Source of the DNA: Brachionus manjavacas | Taxonomy: Eukaryota; Rotifera; Eurotatoria; Ploima; Brachionidae | Length of the DNA stretch: 64,000 nucleotides | Assembly (NCBI GenBank): GCA_019054805.1 | Contig: JAHQIY010000016.1 | Location: 1,116,001-1,180,000 of the forward strand | Reading direction: 5' to 3' | Shown: positions 35,583 to 46,399 of the stretch, in pieces | How the letters are laid out: each line of letters begins with the position of its first letter | Numbering within the stretch: position 1 is the stretch's first letter | Notes under the pieces: model-generated | The model's input: the letters and a program-made list of their open reading frames with translations, nothing else | Database searches by the model: none | What the model was told of the DNA's origin: nothing | Translations under genes and position numbers: made by a program

Positions 35583-36880
35583 TTTTTATAAGTTTTTATT
35601 TTTTTAATTTTTGAATTAATTCAGCAAGGTCTAGTAACAAAAATATTCAAATTCATGTACTTGGAGCAAATTATTTTTTAAAGTTTGTTCTGAATTCAGA
35701 GGTATTGGCAAGATTTTGGGATTAATTCTCTCCAAAAAGGATAATTTTTTTCAATAAAAACAATAAAATTATTTTCTCCTCTTTCACAGTCAGCCGGATG
35801 CTGCATTTTTTCATAATAAAATCATCTATTGGCTTTATATGAACTGTTTTTATTTAATTGAGAATTTTTAAATTTTAATATAGAAAAAGCAATATTGAAT
35901 TATAGTTCTTAATTTTTTAAATTTAATGAAACAATCTGATTTTTGATTAATTTAAGTAGCGTTCTAGAATATCCGTTAATGCAAATCAAATATTTGCAAT
36001 TCGATCCCCTGCATTGATTTCTTGCTGATCTTTGATTCAAGAGATGCATCTAGTATCTGTCTGGTTAGAGATAAAATTTTTCAACTCGGCACATGCAGTT
36101 AAATATTCATTAATTTGTTATCTATAAATTATTTTTTTTGGATTAATTATTAGCCGAGTTTATAAAAACTATTGCTTTTTTGTTTATTAAATAATTTTAT
36201 TTTTTCCTTGATGAATAAAAAAATTCCAATAGTTATCAATTTTTATCTCTCAAGCGAAATAGAGCTAAAAATCATGCCAATAATTTTTCAAAAACTGTCA
36301 TTTAGAGAACAACTGAAGCTCTTTTAATTTGTTTAGAATTATTACAATTGACAGAAAGAGTTGAACCTTGTGTTTTATTTAAAAAAGTGTATTAGATAAT
36401 TTTTTCCACTCATTGCCTGATAAAAGACACATAACTAAACACAGTTTTTATCTATCATTCTATCATTTACGAAACAAGCTTTCACCAGTCAAAAATAAGT
36501 TTTTTTTCAGCTAAGCAAGTTGGTTAGATTAATGGTGTACAATGAAAAACAGATATCTTGTAAACAATTTTCTAAAAGATAAAAGTTAAAATGGTAGCAA
36601 AAAGTATTAATCAAAATAGAAATCTGAACACGTTTTGATTTTAATCTTCTAAAGAGCTTATGCCAACTTTGCTATAAACTCAATATTTTTGTAATTCATT
36701 TTAAAAGAGGCTTTAAATCTGTTCTAATCACGCCAATCTTCATGACTTCTTCATTGCAAGATAATTTAACTTTAGATAAAACAAAAGCATGATTAATGAT
36801 TCTCGGTTCTGAAAAAATCAATGATAAAAATCTTTGCTTTAACTTTTTGAACACAATTGGGAATTTGTATACAAGCATCC
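35583..36880. other. Divergent intergenic region between PWP1 and the Ly6-like gene
   Basis: This should contain both promoters. It is A/T-rich with scattered slightly GC-richer patches (e.g. 36030-36080 and 36460-36500), but no recognisable motif or ORF. A 60-codon minus frame at 36696-36878 starts just 2 bp from the Ly6-like ATG and has no supporting features. Confidence 0.6.
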
Positions 36881-37301
36881 ATGTTTAAATCAATTTTAAA
36901 ATTTTTATTTTTAATAATTTTAATAATATTAGGCATTACGGCAAGTAAGTTGACAAGATTGATTTTCTGTGTGTTTTTTTTTAAAATTTTTATTTAAAGT
37001 TGAAGCATTGAAGTGTTTTAATTGCAATAGCTTTGACGATCCTAAGTGTCTGCACCCTGACTCAAATCTGCTGGTAACATGTGGTCTAAATTACACCGCG
37101 TGCGCCAAATATGTTCAAGTAAATGGTGGATACATTGAAAACGTAGCTAGAGTATGCGCTAATAATTTACTAGAAAACAATTGCGCTGGAGACGGCATTT
37201 GTATATACTGGTGTGATCATGATAGCTGTAATTATTCACCAAAAGTCAAAAATAGTCTTTTGATAAATGTTTTTTTACTCATTTTAGTTAAAATTTTTTG
37301 A
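36881..37301 (+). CDS. Small Ly6/uPAR-superfamily (quiver-like) GPI-anchor-type protein
   Basis: Two exons, 36881-36944 and 37000-37301, with a 55-bp GTAAGT...AAAG intron; 121 residues. Exon 1 encodes a strongly hydrophobic signal peptide (KFLFLIILIILGITA). The mature domain begins LKCFNCNSFDDPKC and has ten cysteines, ending in CIYWCDHDSCN, the C-x-N-type close of the three-finger fold. A C-terminal hydrophobic segment (LLINVFLLILVKIF) fits a GPI-attachment signal. The arrangement resembles invertebrate quiver/sleepless-type Ly6 proteins, which modulate membrane channels and receptors. That functional link is inference, since the family is sequence-diverse. NYT (~52-54) is a possible N-glycosylation site. 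Confidence 0.82.
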
Positions 37302-38417
37302 TTTTTGATTTTTCTGTGAAAACCAAATAAAATATTAAAATAATTTTTTTTTCTAGGCTGATATAATCTAAATATAATAAAGTTAAAGAGTATTTTAGCT
37401 AACAAAAAAACATTTGCCTAGTGTTTGATCAGAATAAATTTATTCCGAAGAAAATCAATATTTAATATCGTAAAAGAACCGTACCAGAAAATTCAGGTTT
37501 AAAACAATAAGTGTATTAACTCAAATTTTCTAAAATAATTTTTAAAAAAATTATTAAAAGATCAATTTTTGCTGGTTATTTAAACTTAAATTTATTATCT
37601 CAATAAAAAAACACATTTTTTAGTCCATTTATTTTATTGTGTAGTTTTATGTTTTACGAAAAATTAATTATCCTTAAATAAAGCTGCTTTAAAAGATAAA
37701 TATTTTTTAAAAGTCTTTTCTTTTACAATGATCTTAAAATAAATAATCTGTTTTGGAAATAAAAAATTAAAATAAATTAACTAACAGGTTTCAATTCTCA
37801 AATAATAAGGTGCTTTAGATCAAGTAATTTTTAATTTATTTAATTCGGTTTAATGTTTATTTTTTGTTAAAAAAAAATTCGTGACATTTTTTAAAACCTT
37901 ATTTTTTTGATTTTTTATTTTTTTAATTTCAAGTTTAAATGGTAGTAAGCATTAAATTTAGATTTCTAATAATCTTATATTCGCATATTAAATGTCAAGT
38001 CTTGACATAAATTTTTAATTTCAAATTTTTTATGGCATTTCGAATAACTATCGGATTTTAAATGCCATAAAAAAACTTCAAATTAAAATTTTAGGAGCTA
38101 AACAAATATTTACACTTAATATTTTTCGGGAAATTCAGCTTGGTAAAGCAAAGTAATCTTTGATTCAATTTAAACAGTCTGCTGTTCTAATCACAAAAAA
38201 CAAAATTTAAATTTGATTTAAAAAAACCGTCATAAAAATAACTAGAAATTAATTCTAAAAAAATATATCAATCAAAAATTTTATTTAACAAAAAAATCTA
38301 TTAAATATTGTTTACTAAAAACTTATTAATTAAATATAAAATTTATTAGAAAAAAATAATTTTATTAAATAAATTCGTCAAAATTTTATTTCAAAAATTA
38401 TTTAAAAAAATTTAAAC
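37302..38417. other. Convergent spacer containing a hairpin
   Basis: A/T-rich, no ORF. It holds a perfect 8-bp-arm palindrome at 37992-38008 (ATGTCAAG-T-CTTGACAT). Next to it is a ~31-bp imperfect inverted repeat, 38010-38040 against 38060-38092, meeting around TTTTTTATGGCATTT. This may be a small MITE or an RNA 3'-end structure. Confidence 0.6.
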
Positions 38418-41400
38418 TTAGAATCCCATCAGTGTGAATAAGAAAAAGCTAATAAATGTTGGGCTGAATTTTAGCATCATTGAATCAGAACTTGTTGTAA
38501 TTGTTGGAGTTGTTGAAGTTTTTTGAGTCGAAGAATCTTCTGCTACTCCTGTAGTCGTAGAACTATTACTTGCTGAATTTTGTTCATTACCAGATTCTGT
38601 TGGATTCTGATCACTACTGCTCATAAACGCAGCGATTCTTTGAGCTGAAACTTCGAGAGCTCTTGAAATATCTTGCATTGCCAAAAAATCAGCTAATTGA
38701 ATCAAAAATGTAATATTAGAGCTACGCATTGCATTATCCGTTTGGTTAATCACCAAAGCTAATTCTCTCAAATTCTCTGGATTTATTACCACTACCAATT
38801 CAGGATATTTGATTACACAGTCACCCATTTGTTCCAAGTCGGACATTTTTTCACCAACACAAATACTCATGTTACTAATAAAGCTAACATTTTTTAGCAA
38901 TTCTTCAAAATTGATATCTATTATTTCACTATAAAAAGTTGTAAGTATAAAATCAAGTGACACATCTATTTGAAAATATTTGATCAAGTCTAATGTAAAT
39001 GTTCTTAAATTAGCACTGGAAACATAATCAATATATTCAATTATTAGTTCGATGTCATAGCCAGATCCGAGAAGAGGAAAAAGAAAAATTGAAATTACAC
39101 ATTGATTGATTTCATTTGGATTCATCAATTGATTATAAACACAATAGGTAGCCTCATTAAAGAGCAAGTTTTCTGCCATTTCCTCAAAATTAGATTGCTC
39201 AATGAGCATAAGTAAAAGTTGACGAAGATTCATATTCATTAATGAACCATCCAAAGTAACATTGAAAGGAATAGCTAGATTTAATTGACTCAAAAAATTG
39301 CTCAAATATAGATCTAAAGCTGGACCTAGATTAAATGGATTGTCCAAGTATATTCCAAGATTTGACTGATCCAATAAACTGCCTAATGACACATCCAAAA
39401 TGAAACTTAGGTTAAAATGGTTGAGTAAACTGTTCAATGTAGCATTCAAAGGTAATCCTTGGTAAAATTGATTAAGTAAAATGTTCAATGGTACATCCAT
39501 GGGTAGACTAAGATTTAACTGATTAAACAAACTGATTAGAGTTGCATTCAAATAAATTCCTAGATTTAAATGGTCCTTTAAGCCGTTCAAAGGTGCATCC
39601 AACAGTACATTCAAATTATACTGATGTAATAGACTGTTCAACGAATGATTCAGCGGCAGACCTAGGTTAAACGAATTCAATAAATTGGCCAATGTTCCAT
39701 TCAAAGGTATTCCTAGGTTTAGCTGATCCAATAAATTGTTCAAAGGAACATCCAAAGGTAGACTTAAATTATAATGATACAATACATTGTTTAAAGTATA
39801 ATCCAAAGGCAAAGTTAAATTCAATCGAGTGAGAAAACTGATAAAAGTTTCATTAGGAGATATTCCAAGATTTAATTGCTCCAATAAATTGTTCAAAGGA
39901 ACATCCAAAGGTAGACTTAAATTATAATGATACAATACATTGTTTAAAGTATAATCCAAAGGCAAAGTTAAATTCAATCGAGTGAGAAAACTGATAAAAG
40001 TCCCATTAGCAGATATTCCAAGATCCAATTGCTCTAATAAATTGTTCAGGGGTACATCCAAAGGTAGACTTAAATTATACTGATGCAATAGATTGTTCAA
40101 AGTTAAATTGAAGAGCACTTCTACATTCCAATCATCCAATAAATTGCTAAAAGGAACATCCAAAGGAATATTCAGCTGATACTGATTCAACAAACTGTTT
40201 AGGGTAAAATTCATGGATAACGCTTGGTCTAACTGATTTAACAAAGTGTTCAATGGTACATCCATAAGGAGACTTACATTATAATATTCCAAAAGATTGC
40301 TCAAAGTTGTATTCATATAAATTCCTAGATCAAACTGATTTAATAAATTCTCTAATGGTAAATCAAAAGGTAAATATGGGCCAAATGAATGCAATAAACT
40401 ACTCAAGGGTACATCCAACGGAAGGCTCAAATTAAATTGCTCAAATAAATTATTTAAAGTTGCATTCATAGGCAGTCCTTGGTAATAATGATCCAATATA
40501 TTGCTCAAAGGAGCATCCAAAAGTAGACTTAAATTAAACTGATCCAAATAGTTGTTCAAAGTTGAATTAAAATGCAATCCCTGGTTGAACTGAATTATTA
40601 AAGTGTTCAGTGGAATATCCAAAGTCGAATTGAGATTAAGCTGATTTAACAGAGTTCTCAAAGTTGCATTCAAATAAATTGCTAGATCCAACTGGTCTAT
40701 TAAATTCTCTAATGGTAAATCAAAAGGTAAATATGGGCCAAATGAATGCAATAAACTACTCAAGGGTACATCCAACGGAAGGCTCAAATTAAATTGCTCA
40801 AATATATTATTTAAAGTTGCATTCATAGGCAGTCCTTGGTAATAATGATCCAATATATTGCTCAAAGACACGTCCAAAATGAAACTTTGATTAAGCTGGT
40901 TTAACAAACTGTTCAAAGTTGTATTCAAAGTTAGTCCTTGGTTAAATTGATTCAGTAAGTTGTTCAATGGTACATCTAAAGGAAGACCTAGATTGAACTG
41001 ATAGAACAAATTGTTCAAAGAATCTTCCAGTGGAAGACTTAAATTAAATTGATCTAATAGATTGTTTAAAGTTGAATTAAAAGGTAATCCTTGATAAAGC
41101 TCATCCACAAATCGGTCAACACAATTTTGATTAAAATTTGAATCAATTAAACAATAAGATAGATTTTTTATACCATCAAAATCCAAAATTGGTTGAAAAA
41201 TCTCCGCTTGAAGCAAATAATTGATGCCAATTTTTAAGTTAAAATTTAAAATTGTATCTGCCAAGAGCAAATTTTCGCTAACATTTCCGATTGAGTTAAA
41301 TAGAGCTATCACCAATGTTTCATTTGCCATGCATGGATTCAATGCTGTTGTATCTTCCAATTGATCTATTAGGCAAGAAACCACATTTTTGGTTATTGTT

Positions 41401-42188
41401 AAATTCATATATTCAGAAAAGTAGAAGTTTACGAAACCAGATACTTGACTGCTTATATTTAATGATGAAATTAAGTCGGATAGCTTTAAAGCGGGAATTT
41501 GTAAAATTAGAGTGTTCAAGTTCTTGAATTTGCTAAAATCTACACCATTGGCAAATTCTAATATGGCTCTGACAACATCTTCTGTATTCAAATTGTTCAA
41601 TTGATTGTTTAAATCGAACAAAAATGTTAAATTTATGTACTGAGTCATATTTAGTTCACCGATTAAGTCCATTAGCTCCTTCATGGCTTCTTCGGTGTTA
41701 ATATTTTTGAGTTGATTTGTTAAATCATTTAAAAAATTAGGATCTATGTACTGAGTCACACCAAATCCATTGATTATGTCCATAAGTTGCATGATAGCTT
41801 CATCTTTATTCAAATTTTTTAGTTGATTTGTAGAATTAATTAAATAATTTAGATCTATATTATTTAAGTTTATTAGCTGATTGTCATTGAGACTTTTTAT
41901 CATATTGTCCAAAAACATTGCAATAGAATTTTCTACATTTGAATTAGTGAGCTGTTTTACCAAATCGTTCAGAATACTTTGGTCCATATTGAGATTGATT
42001 GAATTTAAGTCAATGTTTTGGATGAATCCTGACAAGTCGGCATATTGAGGATTTTGGTTCAGAATGTTGGAAAGCTGAGAGCTAAAATCATTTAAATTTT
42101 TCTGGCCTAGTAATGATCTTTTGACTGATTTTGTCTGGCCAATATACACTAGGCAAAAACCCAACAAAATTAACAAAATCTTTTTCAT
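38418..42188 (-). CDS. Novel secreted repeat glycoprotein with ~36 tandem 17-residue repeats, probable GPI anchor
   Basis: A single uninterrupted frame of 1256 residues. The signal peptide is MKKILLILLGFCLVYIGQTK. Residues ~90-230 contain about three ~44-residue repeats (NQLKNLN...EEAM.ELMD...TQYI). Residues ~364-986 are about 36 units of 17 residues, consensus FNLSLPLDVPLNNLLNQ. Units with an Asn-x-Thr/Ser sequon at position 8 (e.g. YYQGLPMNATLNNLFEQ) tend to alternate with units carrying LDVPL, so heavy N-glycosylation is expected. C-x13-C motifs flank the repeats. The Ser/Thr-rich C-terminus ends in a hydrophobic tail (LKFSPTFISFFLFTLMGF), consistent with GPI attachment. I recognise no domain family. 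The leucine spacing suggests an amphipathic, solenoid-like fold; an extracellular coat, cuticle or mucus role is speculative. Confidence 0.88.
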   Translation of the reverse strand: MKKILLILLGFCLVYIGQTKSVKRSLLGQKNLNDFSSQLSNILNQNPQYADLSGFIQNIDLNSINLNMDQSILNDLVKQLTNSNVENSIAMFLDNMIKSLNDNQLINLNNIDLNYLINSTNQLKNLNKDEAIMQLMDIINGFGVTQYIDPNFLNDLTNQLKNINTEEAMKELMDLIGELNMTQYINLTFLFDLNNQLNNLNTEDVVRAILEFANGVDFSKFKNLNTLILQIPALKLSDLISSLNISSQVSGFVNFYFSEYMNLTITKNVVSCLIDQLEDTTALNPCMANETLVIALFNSIGNVSENLLLADTILNFNLKIGINYLLQAEIFQPILDFDGIKNLSYCLIDSNFNQNCVDRFVDELYQGLPFNSTLNNLLDQFNLSLPLEDSLNNLFYQFNLGLPLDVPLNNLLNQFNQGLTLNTTLNSLLNQLNQSFILDVSLSNILDHYYQGLPMNATLNNIFEQFNLSLPLDVPLSSLLHSFGPYLPFDLPLENLIDQLDLAIYLNATLRTLLNQLNLNSTLDIPLNTLIIQFNQGLHFNSTLNNYLDQFNLSLLLDAPLSNILDHYYQGLPMNATLNNLFEQFNLSLPLDVPLSSLLHSFGPYLPFDLPLENLLNQFDLGIYMNTTLSNLLEYYNVSLLMDVPLNTLLNQLDQALSMNFTLNSLLNQYQLNIPLDVPFSNLLDDWNVEVLFNLTLNNLLHQYNLSLPLDVPLNNLLEQLDLGISANGTFISFLTRLNLTLPLDYTLNNVLYHYNLSLPLDVPLNNLLEQLNLGISPNETFISFLTRLNLTLPLDYTLNNVLYHYNLSLPLDVPLNNLLDQLNLGIPLNGTLANLLNSFNLGLPLNHSLNSLLHQYNLNVLLDAPLNGLKDHLNLGIYLNATLISLFNQLNLSLPMDVPLNILLNQFYQGLPLNATLNSLLNHFNLSFILDVSLGSLLDQSNLGIYLDNPFNLGPALDLYLSNFLSQLNLAIPFNVTLDGSLMNMNLRQLLLMLIEQSNFEEMAENLLFNEATYCVYNQLMNPNEINQCVISIFLFPLLGSGYDIELIIEYIDYVSSANLRTFTLDLIKYFQIDVSLDFILTTFYSEIIDINFEELLKNVSFISNMSICVGEKMSDLEQMGDCVIKYPELVVVINPENLRELALVINQTDNAMRSSNITFLIQLADFLAMQDISRALEVSAQRIAAFMSSSDQNPTESGNEQNSASNSSTTTGVAEDSSTQKTSTTPTITTSSDSMMLKFSPTFISFFLFTLMGF
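39235..41100 (-). repeat. 51-bp coding tandem repeat array
   Basis: The DNA behind the 17-residue units, about 36 copies of 51 bp. Most copies have diverged. Two blocks are recent: 40769-40866 nearly repeats 40410-40510 (357 bp, seven units apart), and a three-unit block near 39740-39890 nearly repeats ~39893-40043 (153 bp apart). Both shifts are whole units, so the frame and repeat phase are preserved. Confidence 0.88.
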
Positions 42189-44366
42189 ATTTCTTAATTT
42201 TAAAAAATGATATGTTTTTTTTTTAATTTATACTTTTTTTTATTTAAAAATAGAAAATAGTTTCTGAAAAAAAATTGGCAATATACCGTATGACGAAAAA
42301 ACAGCTTTTAATACGTCAAAGAAAGCTAATTTAAGAATAGAAGGATTTCACTTAAATACTTAGAAACTGATATTTGAACAATGATTTTAGAATAATTTTC
42401 AAACTTGATTTTAAAGGTATAAACTCTTGTATAACTAGATAAATTATTGCGAAATTTTTCTAAAAATGTCGGTGATTAAAATTCTGAAATTTTTTTGTTA
42501 CATAAATATTTAAAAATGTGTTTGCTGACTGTTGATAAACACAATCCGAATCGATTTTTAAATTTTTTCTTTAATTCTACCTTTTAAAAAGTGTAACATG
42601 ATATTTTACACTAGTTTCTACTTTATCCGTCATTTTTCTAAATAGAAAATGTTTCGAACTATTATTTGAATCAAAATATTTTCAAAATTTATTTCTGCAA
42701 ATGCTCATTCTAGTTAGGCAGCAATTACTAATCATTTTCTTTAATAAATAAATGATTTTTAATTTAATTCCTTACTTTGGCTGGTTTCTAATCTCCAAAA
42801 AAATATTATTAATCTAATATTTATTAAATTCATTTTTCAGATAACTTTAATTATTTTCCAAATTTTGCAGATAATTAAAAAGGTAAAAAAATATTAAATA
42901 AATATAGTTGTCCAATTCACTGTAGCATAAATTCTATCATCATCTAATTTATACATTAATAATAAATCACTGACGCATCCCATCGACCAATTCAATAATA
43001 TATGCTCCTAAAAACGATTGAATAAAACAATTTTATAAAAATTGGTTCCAAAATTTTTAATTGAAAATTTGCATTTAAAAGCAATGATTCCTAATTTCAA
43101 ATTTTTCGAATTTTTTAGATACCTATTCATAGTACTTTCTAATTTTAACGCTGATGTTTAATTTTATTTACTAATTCAGTGATATAGACAAAGATATCTC
43201 TATGCCGCAAATTCTGCCTACAAAAGGTACTTTAATTAGTCTTCTGGGGATGACTGAGTCCAAATGTGCTAATGTAAGCATCACAACAAGTTTTGAAATT
43301 AAAAAAATTTTTTTTTAAAATCATTAATTGGAAATTAACATTCCAAAGTTATGAGTCTTAAATTTCAAAATCATGATTTTTTTCATAAATAATTTGTAAC
43401 TTTTGTTTTAGATCATACAAATTAACGTATTCCTAGACATTTTAAGAAAAGATTAAAATATCCATTTATTTGGAAAATTAATTGTATACAAAATAATTAA
43501 AAGAATAAATAAAATATGATAGACTCTCTCAAGTTATTACCAAAATTTTCAAGTATTCAGGGTGGATATTTTTTTTCACTTTTTGTTCCTAATGAAAAAA
43601 ATAAAAATGAAATGAAAAAATAATATTCAAATGCGATTTTTATCTCTTAAATTTTATTTTCATCACCCAAAAGGCAACCTCAACAGAAAATAAATTCATA
43701 AATACAATGGTTAATATTCGACAGAAGAATTTAACAATTTACTTAATTAATTCATGTAAAATACCGTAGAATCTTTATAGTAAAAATTGAGATTTTACTA
43801 AAATTTTCGAAAATAACGTCATTTTACGTTAATTTACTTAATTTTAAAAAAAAAAATTAAAACTGACGATTTATCGGAGATGAAATTTGTAATAATCTTG
43901 GTTTTTAAAAAATTTAATGTAATTATTTATTTTGTAATAAATAAATTTTAACAAAAATTTTATTTTTTTACTGATAAATGACTGTTTCATCAAATCTTAT
44001 CAAAAATAAGCAAAACGAAAAAAAAATTTTCAAAATACGTTGGAATTGTTATTTAATCATATTTGTTATAAATTGAAACCTATTTTATTTGTACTGAAAA
44101 GTAAATAAAAAAATGCCATTCAGAATTCTAAAAAAATGTGATTTTTAAAAATACAATTAAATTTGAAATGTTCTTTTATTTTAATTACTTTTCCCAAAAA
44201 AGTTATTTTTGTGAAAACAAGAGAAATTAGAAAGATGCATGTTATCAAGTCAAGAAATGCTCACAATTTTAAAGATACAATCAATCAAGCTTTAAAATTT
44301 ATTCAAATGTTCAATTCCAAAACATTTTACCAAGAATATAAAAAAAATTAATATTAATCAAAAAAA
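42189..44366. other. Intergenic region between the two secreted-protein genes
   Basis: Contains the promoter side of the 1256-residue gene. It is A/T-rich, with one CGTAAATT-type island at ~43750-43835. A 62-codon + frame at 44163-44351 has no homology signal and lies at the 3' end of the next gene; I leave it out as a gene. Confidence 0.6.
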
Positions 44367-45815
44367 CTATTCAACAAATTTAAGAATAAAAATAAAATAA
44401 AAATACACATAAAAAATTTTCTTAATTTTAATAGCATTGTTTTTTGTCTCAATTGTTGTTAAAAACGCACTAGTTGTTTGAGTTAAAGTCTTATTAAAGT
44501 GATTTACCAAAGTGATCAATTGATCAAAATTATTGATAAAATTAGTCCAAAATTGATTTAAATTAGTTTCATTTCTGTTAGAAAAATCAAAAATTGCTTG
44601 CATCATTAGTGTCGTATTTTTGTAATAGCCCGGCAGCGATTCCAAACATTCTAATGGATTCGAATTGTTATTTGAACACCTTGTTAAATTCAATAAATCT
44701 AAATAACTTGAATTTAAATTTAAAAAATTTATAATTTTCGTGTCATTTTGGAAACACAATTCCATTTTATCTATTTCATTCATGTTGTCTCTCATACATA
44801 ATAAAAAATTTTCAAATAAATCACTGATAAAAAATGTACCAATAGGTGTTTTGGCATCATTCAACTGTGACAGCCTTTCCAAATTCGTTGAGATATGATC
44901 CACCAAGTCTGATCTGCCTATAAAAGCCGAAAACTGGTCCATTAATTTGGATAATTTAACCAAAAAATTTTTATTAGTTAAGATCGAATAACTAAAAACA
45001 CATTTTTGATAAAAATTTGGCTCGATTAAAAATGCAGTCAAGCAAATAAAAAAATTCATTTGTCTATGATCATCTAGAAAAATCGATTCAATTTTTTTGA
45101 GAATGGATTTTGTATCTAAGCTTAAAATTATTTCCACTTTAGAGACAGAATCTAAAAGGTCTTCTATAGACTTATTTTCAATAAAATCAAATAAAAATTT
45201 GTTATCAACTAAACAAGAGAAAAAGGTTCTTTCTCTAAGACATAGAGTAAAAATATCCAATTGATATTGTTTGGTATAAATGGCAAAATTTTGGTTAATT
45301 GAGCTAAAAAAGCCCATGTTTTTAATGAAAGAAGCAGCTAATGGACTCATAAATTGATTCCAACATGTCTTGTCCGTATTAGGCTCAAGAACTTGCTCCA
45401 AAAAGCATATTGAAATTTTTTTAAGCTCTAAATTGTCTACATTAATTTGGTGAAGAAGCGATATTATTTTATTGCTTGAATTAGTGGTCAAAAAGCCCTG
45501 TAAATTTGCTCGAATGTCAACAATGGTCGACGTGAATTTTTCCATTGTGTCAAGAAGTTCTTTCACCGGTAGACTAGTGTTAAACAAATATAAGATGTCT
45601 AATAGATAAATTTTATCTTGTAAGAATGGTTCCAAAGGCGATAGATCTAATGAACTCTTTGGTCGATTGCCATATTCGTTTTGGTCATTTTGGATTGATT
45701 CTAATAGAGAATCTATTGTATCAAATTGGGAATTGCTTTGGTCATTCAGACAATGCGAGAATTTGCTTTTAAAAATAAAAAAGAAAATTAATGCTGTTAA
45801 AATGTTCAATTGCAT
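44367..45815 (-). CDS. Secreted protein sharing the C-x13-C signature of the 1256-residue neighbour
   Basis: A single frame of 482 residues beginning with a signal peptide (MQLNILTALIFFFIFKSKFS) and ending in a hydrophobic stretch (FYVYFYFIFILKFVE), possibly a GPI or membrane anchor. It lacks the 17-residue repeats. It does contain several cysteine pairs with the spacing of the downstream neighbour: CFLEQVLEPNTDKTC, CLTAFLIEPNFYQKC and CMRDNMNEIDKMELC (all C-x13-C), plus CLRERTFFSC (x8) and CSNNNSNPLEC (x9). NxT/S sequons are present. Same strand, intronless, about 2.2 kb upstream of the large gene: they look like tandem members of one unrecognised secreted family. No function can be assigned. 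Confidence 0.8.
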   Translation of the reverse strand: MQLNILTALIFFFIFKSKFSHCLNDQSNSQFDTIDSLLESIQNDQNEYGNRPKSSLDLSPLEPFLQDKIYLLDILYLFNTSLPVKELLDTMEKFTSTIVDIRANLQGFLTTNSSNKIISLLHQINVDNLELKKISICFLEQVLEPNTDKTCWNQFMSPLAASFIKNMGFFSSINQNFAIYTKQYQLDIFTLCLRERTFFSCLVDNKFLFDFIENKSIEDLLDSVSKVEIILSLDTKSILKKIESIFLDDHRQMNFFICLTAFLIEPNFYQKCVFSYSILTNKNFLVKLSKLMDQFSAFIGRSDLVDHISTNLERLSQLNDAKTPIGTFFISDLFENFLLCMRDNMNEIDKMELCFQNDTKIINFLNLNSSYLDLLNLTRCSNNNSNPLECLESLPGYYKNTTLMMQAIFDFSNRNETNLNQFWTNFINNFDQLITLVNHFNKTLTQTTSAFLTTIETKNNAIKIKKIFYVYFYFIFILKFVE

Positions 45816-46399
45816 CTTTTGAGATTTTTTTTAAATATCAGCTTAAAAAGATTTATATCTATGAATCAAGTATAATTTAAATGAAAAAAGTGTCAATTTG
45901 TTAATAGTTTTTTAATGTTTTTGTTTAATGGTTTATTTATTTCTTTTCTCATTTCAGATATTTCAGAATTTGAATTTTTTTAAATGGCAGCTTTTTGAAT
46001 TCACATCTTTTACTTAAGAATGATGGTTTCTACCGCGAATATTGATCGAAGTAAATTTTTGATTATCGATGTCTCGAATTTCTGTAAAAAACAAAATTTT
46101 TATTAACACATTTAAGTGGAATTTTTTTTTGAAGAAAATTTCGAAATTTGTCGAAATTTTAATTAAAATTGTATTCTTCTTTTATTACTTATTTAAAAAA
46201 ATATTTCAATTTGAAAAATAATGTTATTAATTATTGTAGCCGAAAAGTGAGAAAAAACCTTGAATTCTAATTCTATTAAATTAAGAAATTTTGGAAAATG
46301 AATTCTTAAATAAATTTGATGAAGCAAGTGTTTATTCAAGTGAAAGTTAATTGAATTTTATATTAGTAATTCAAACGACGTAAACACTTCGAAAAAATC

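Noticed and set aside
44163-44351. 62-codon + frame
   Set aside because: Begins without a convincing start context, A/T-rich, no recognisable motif.
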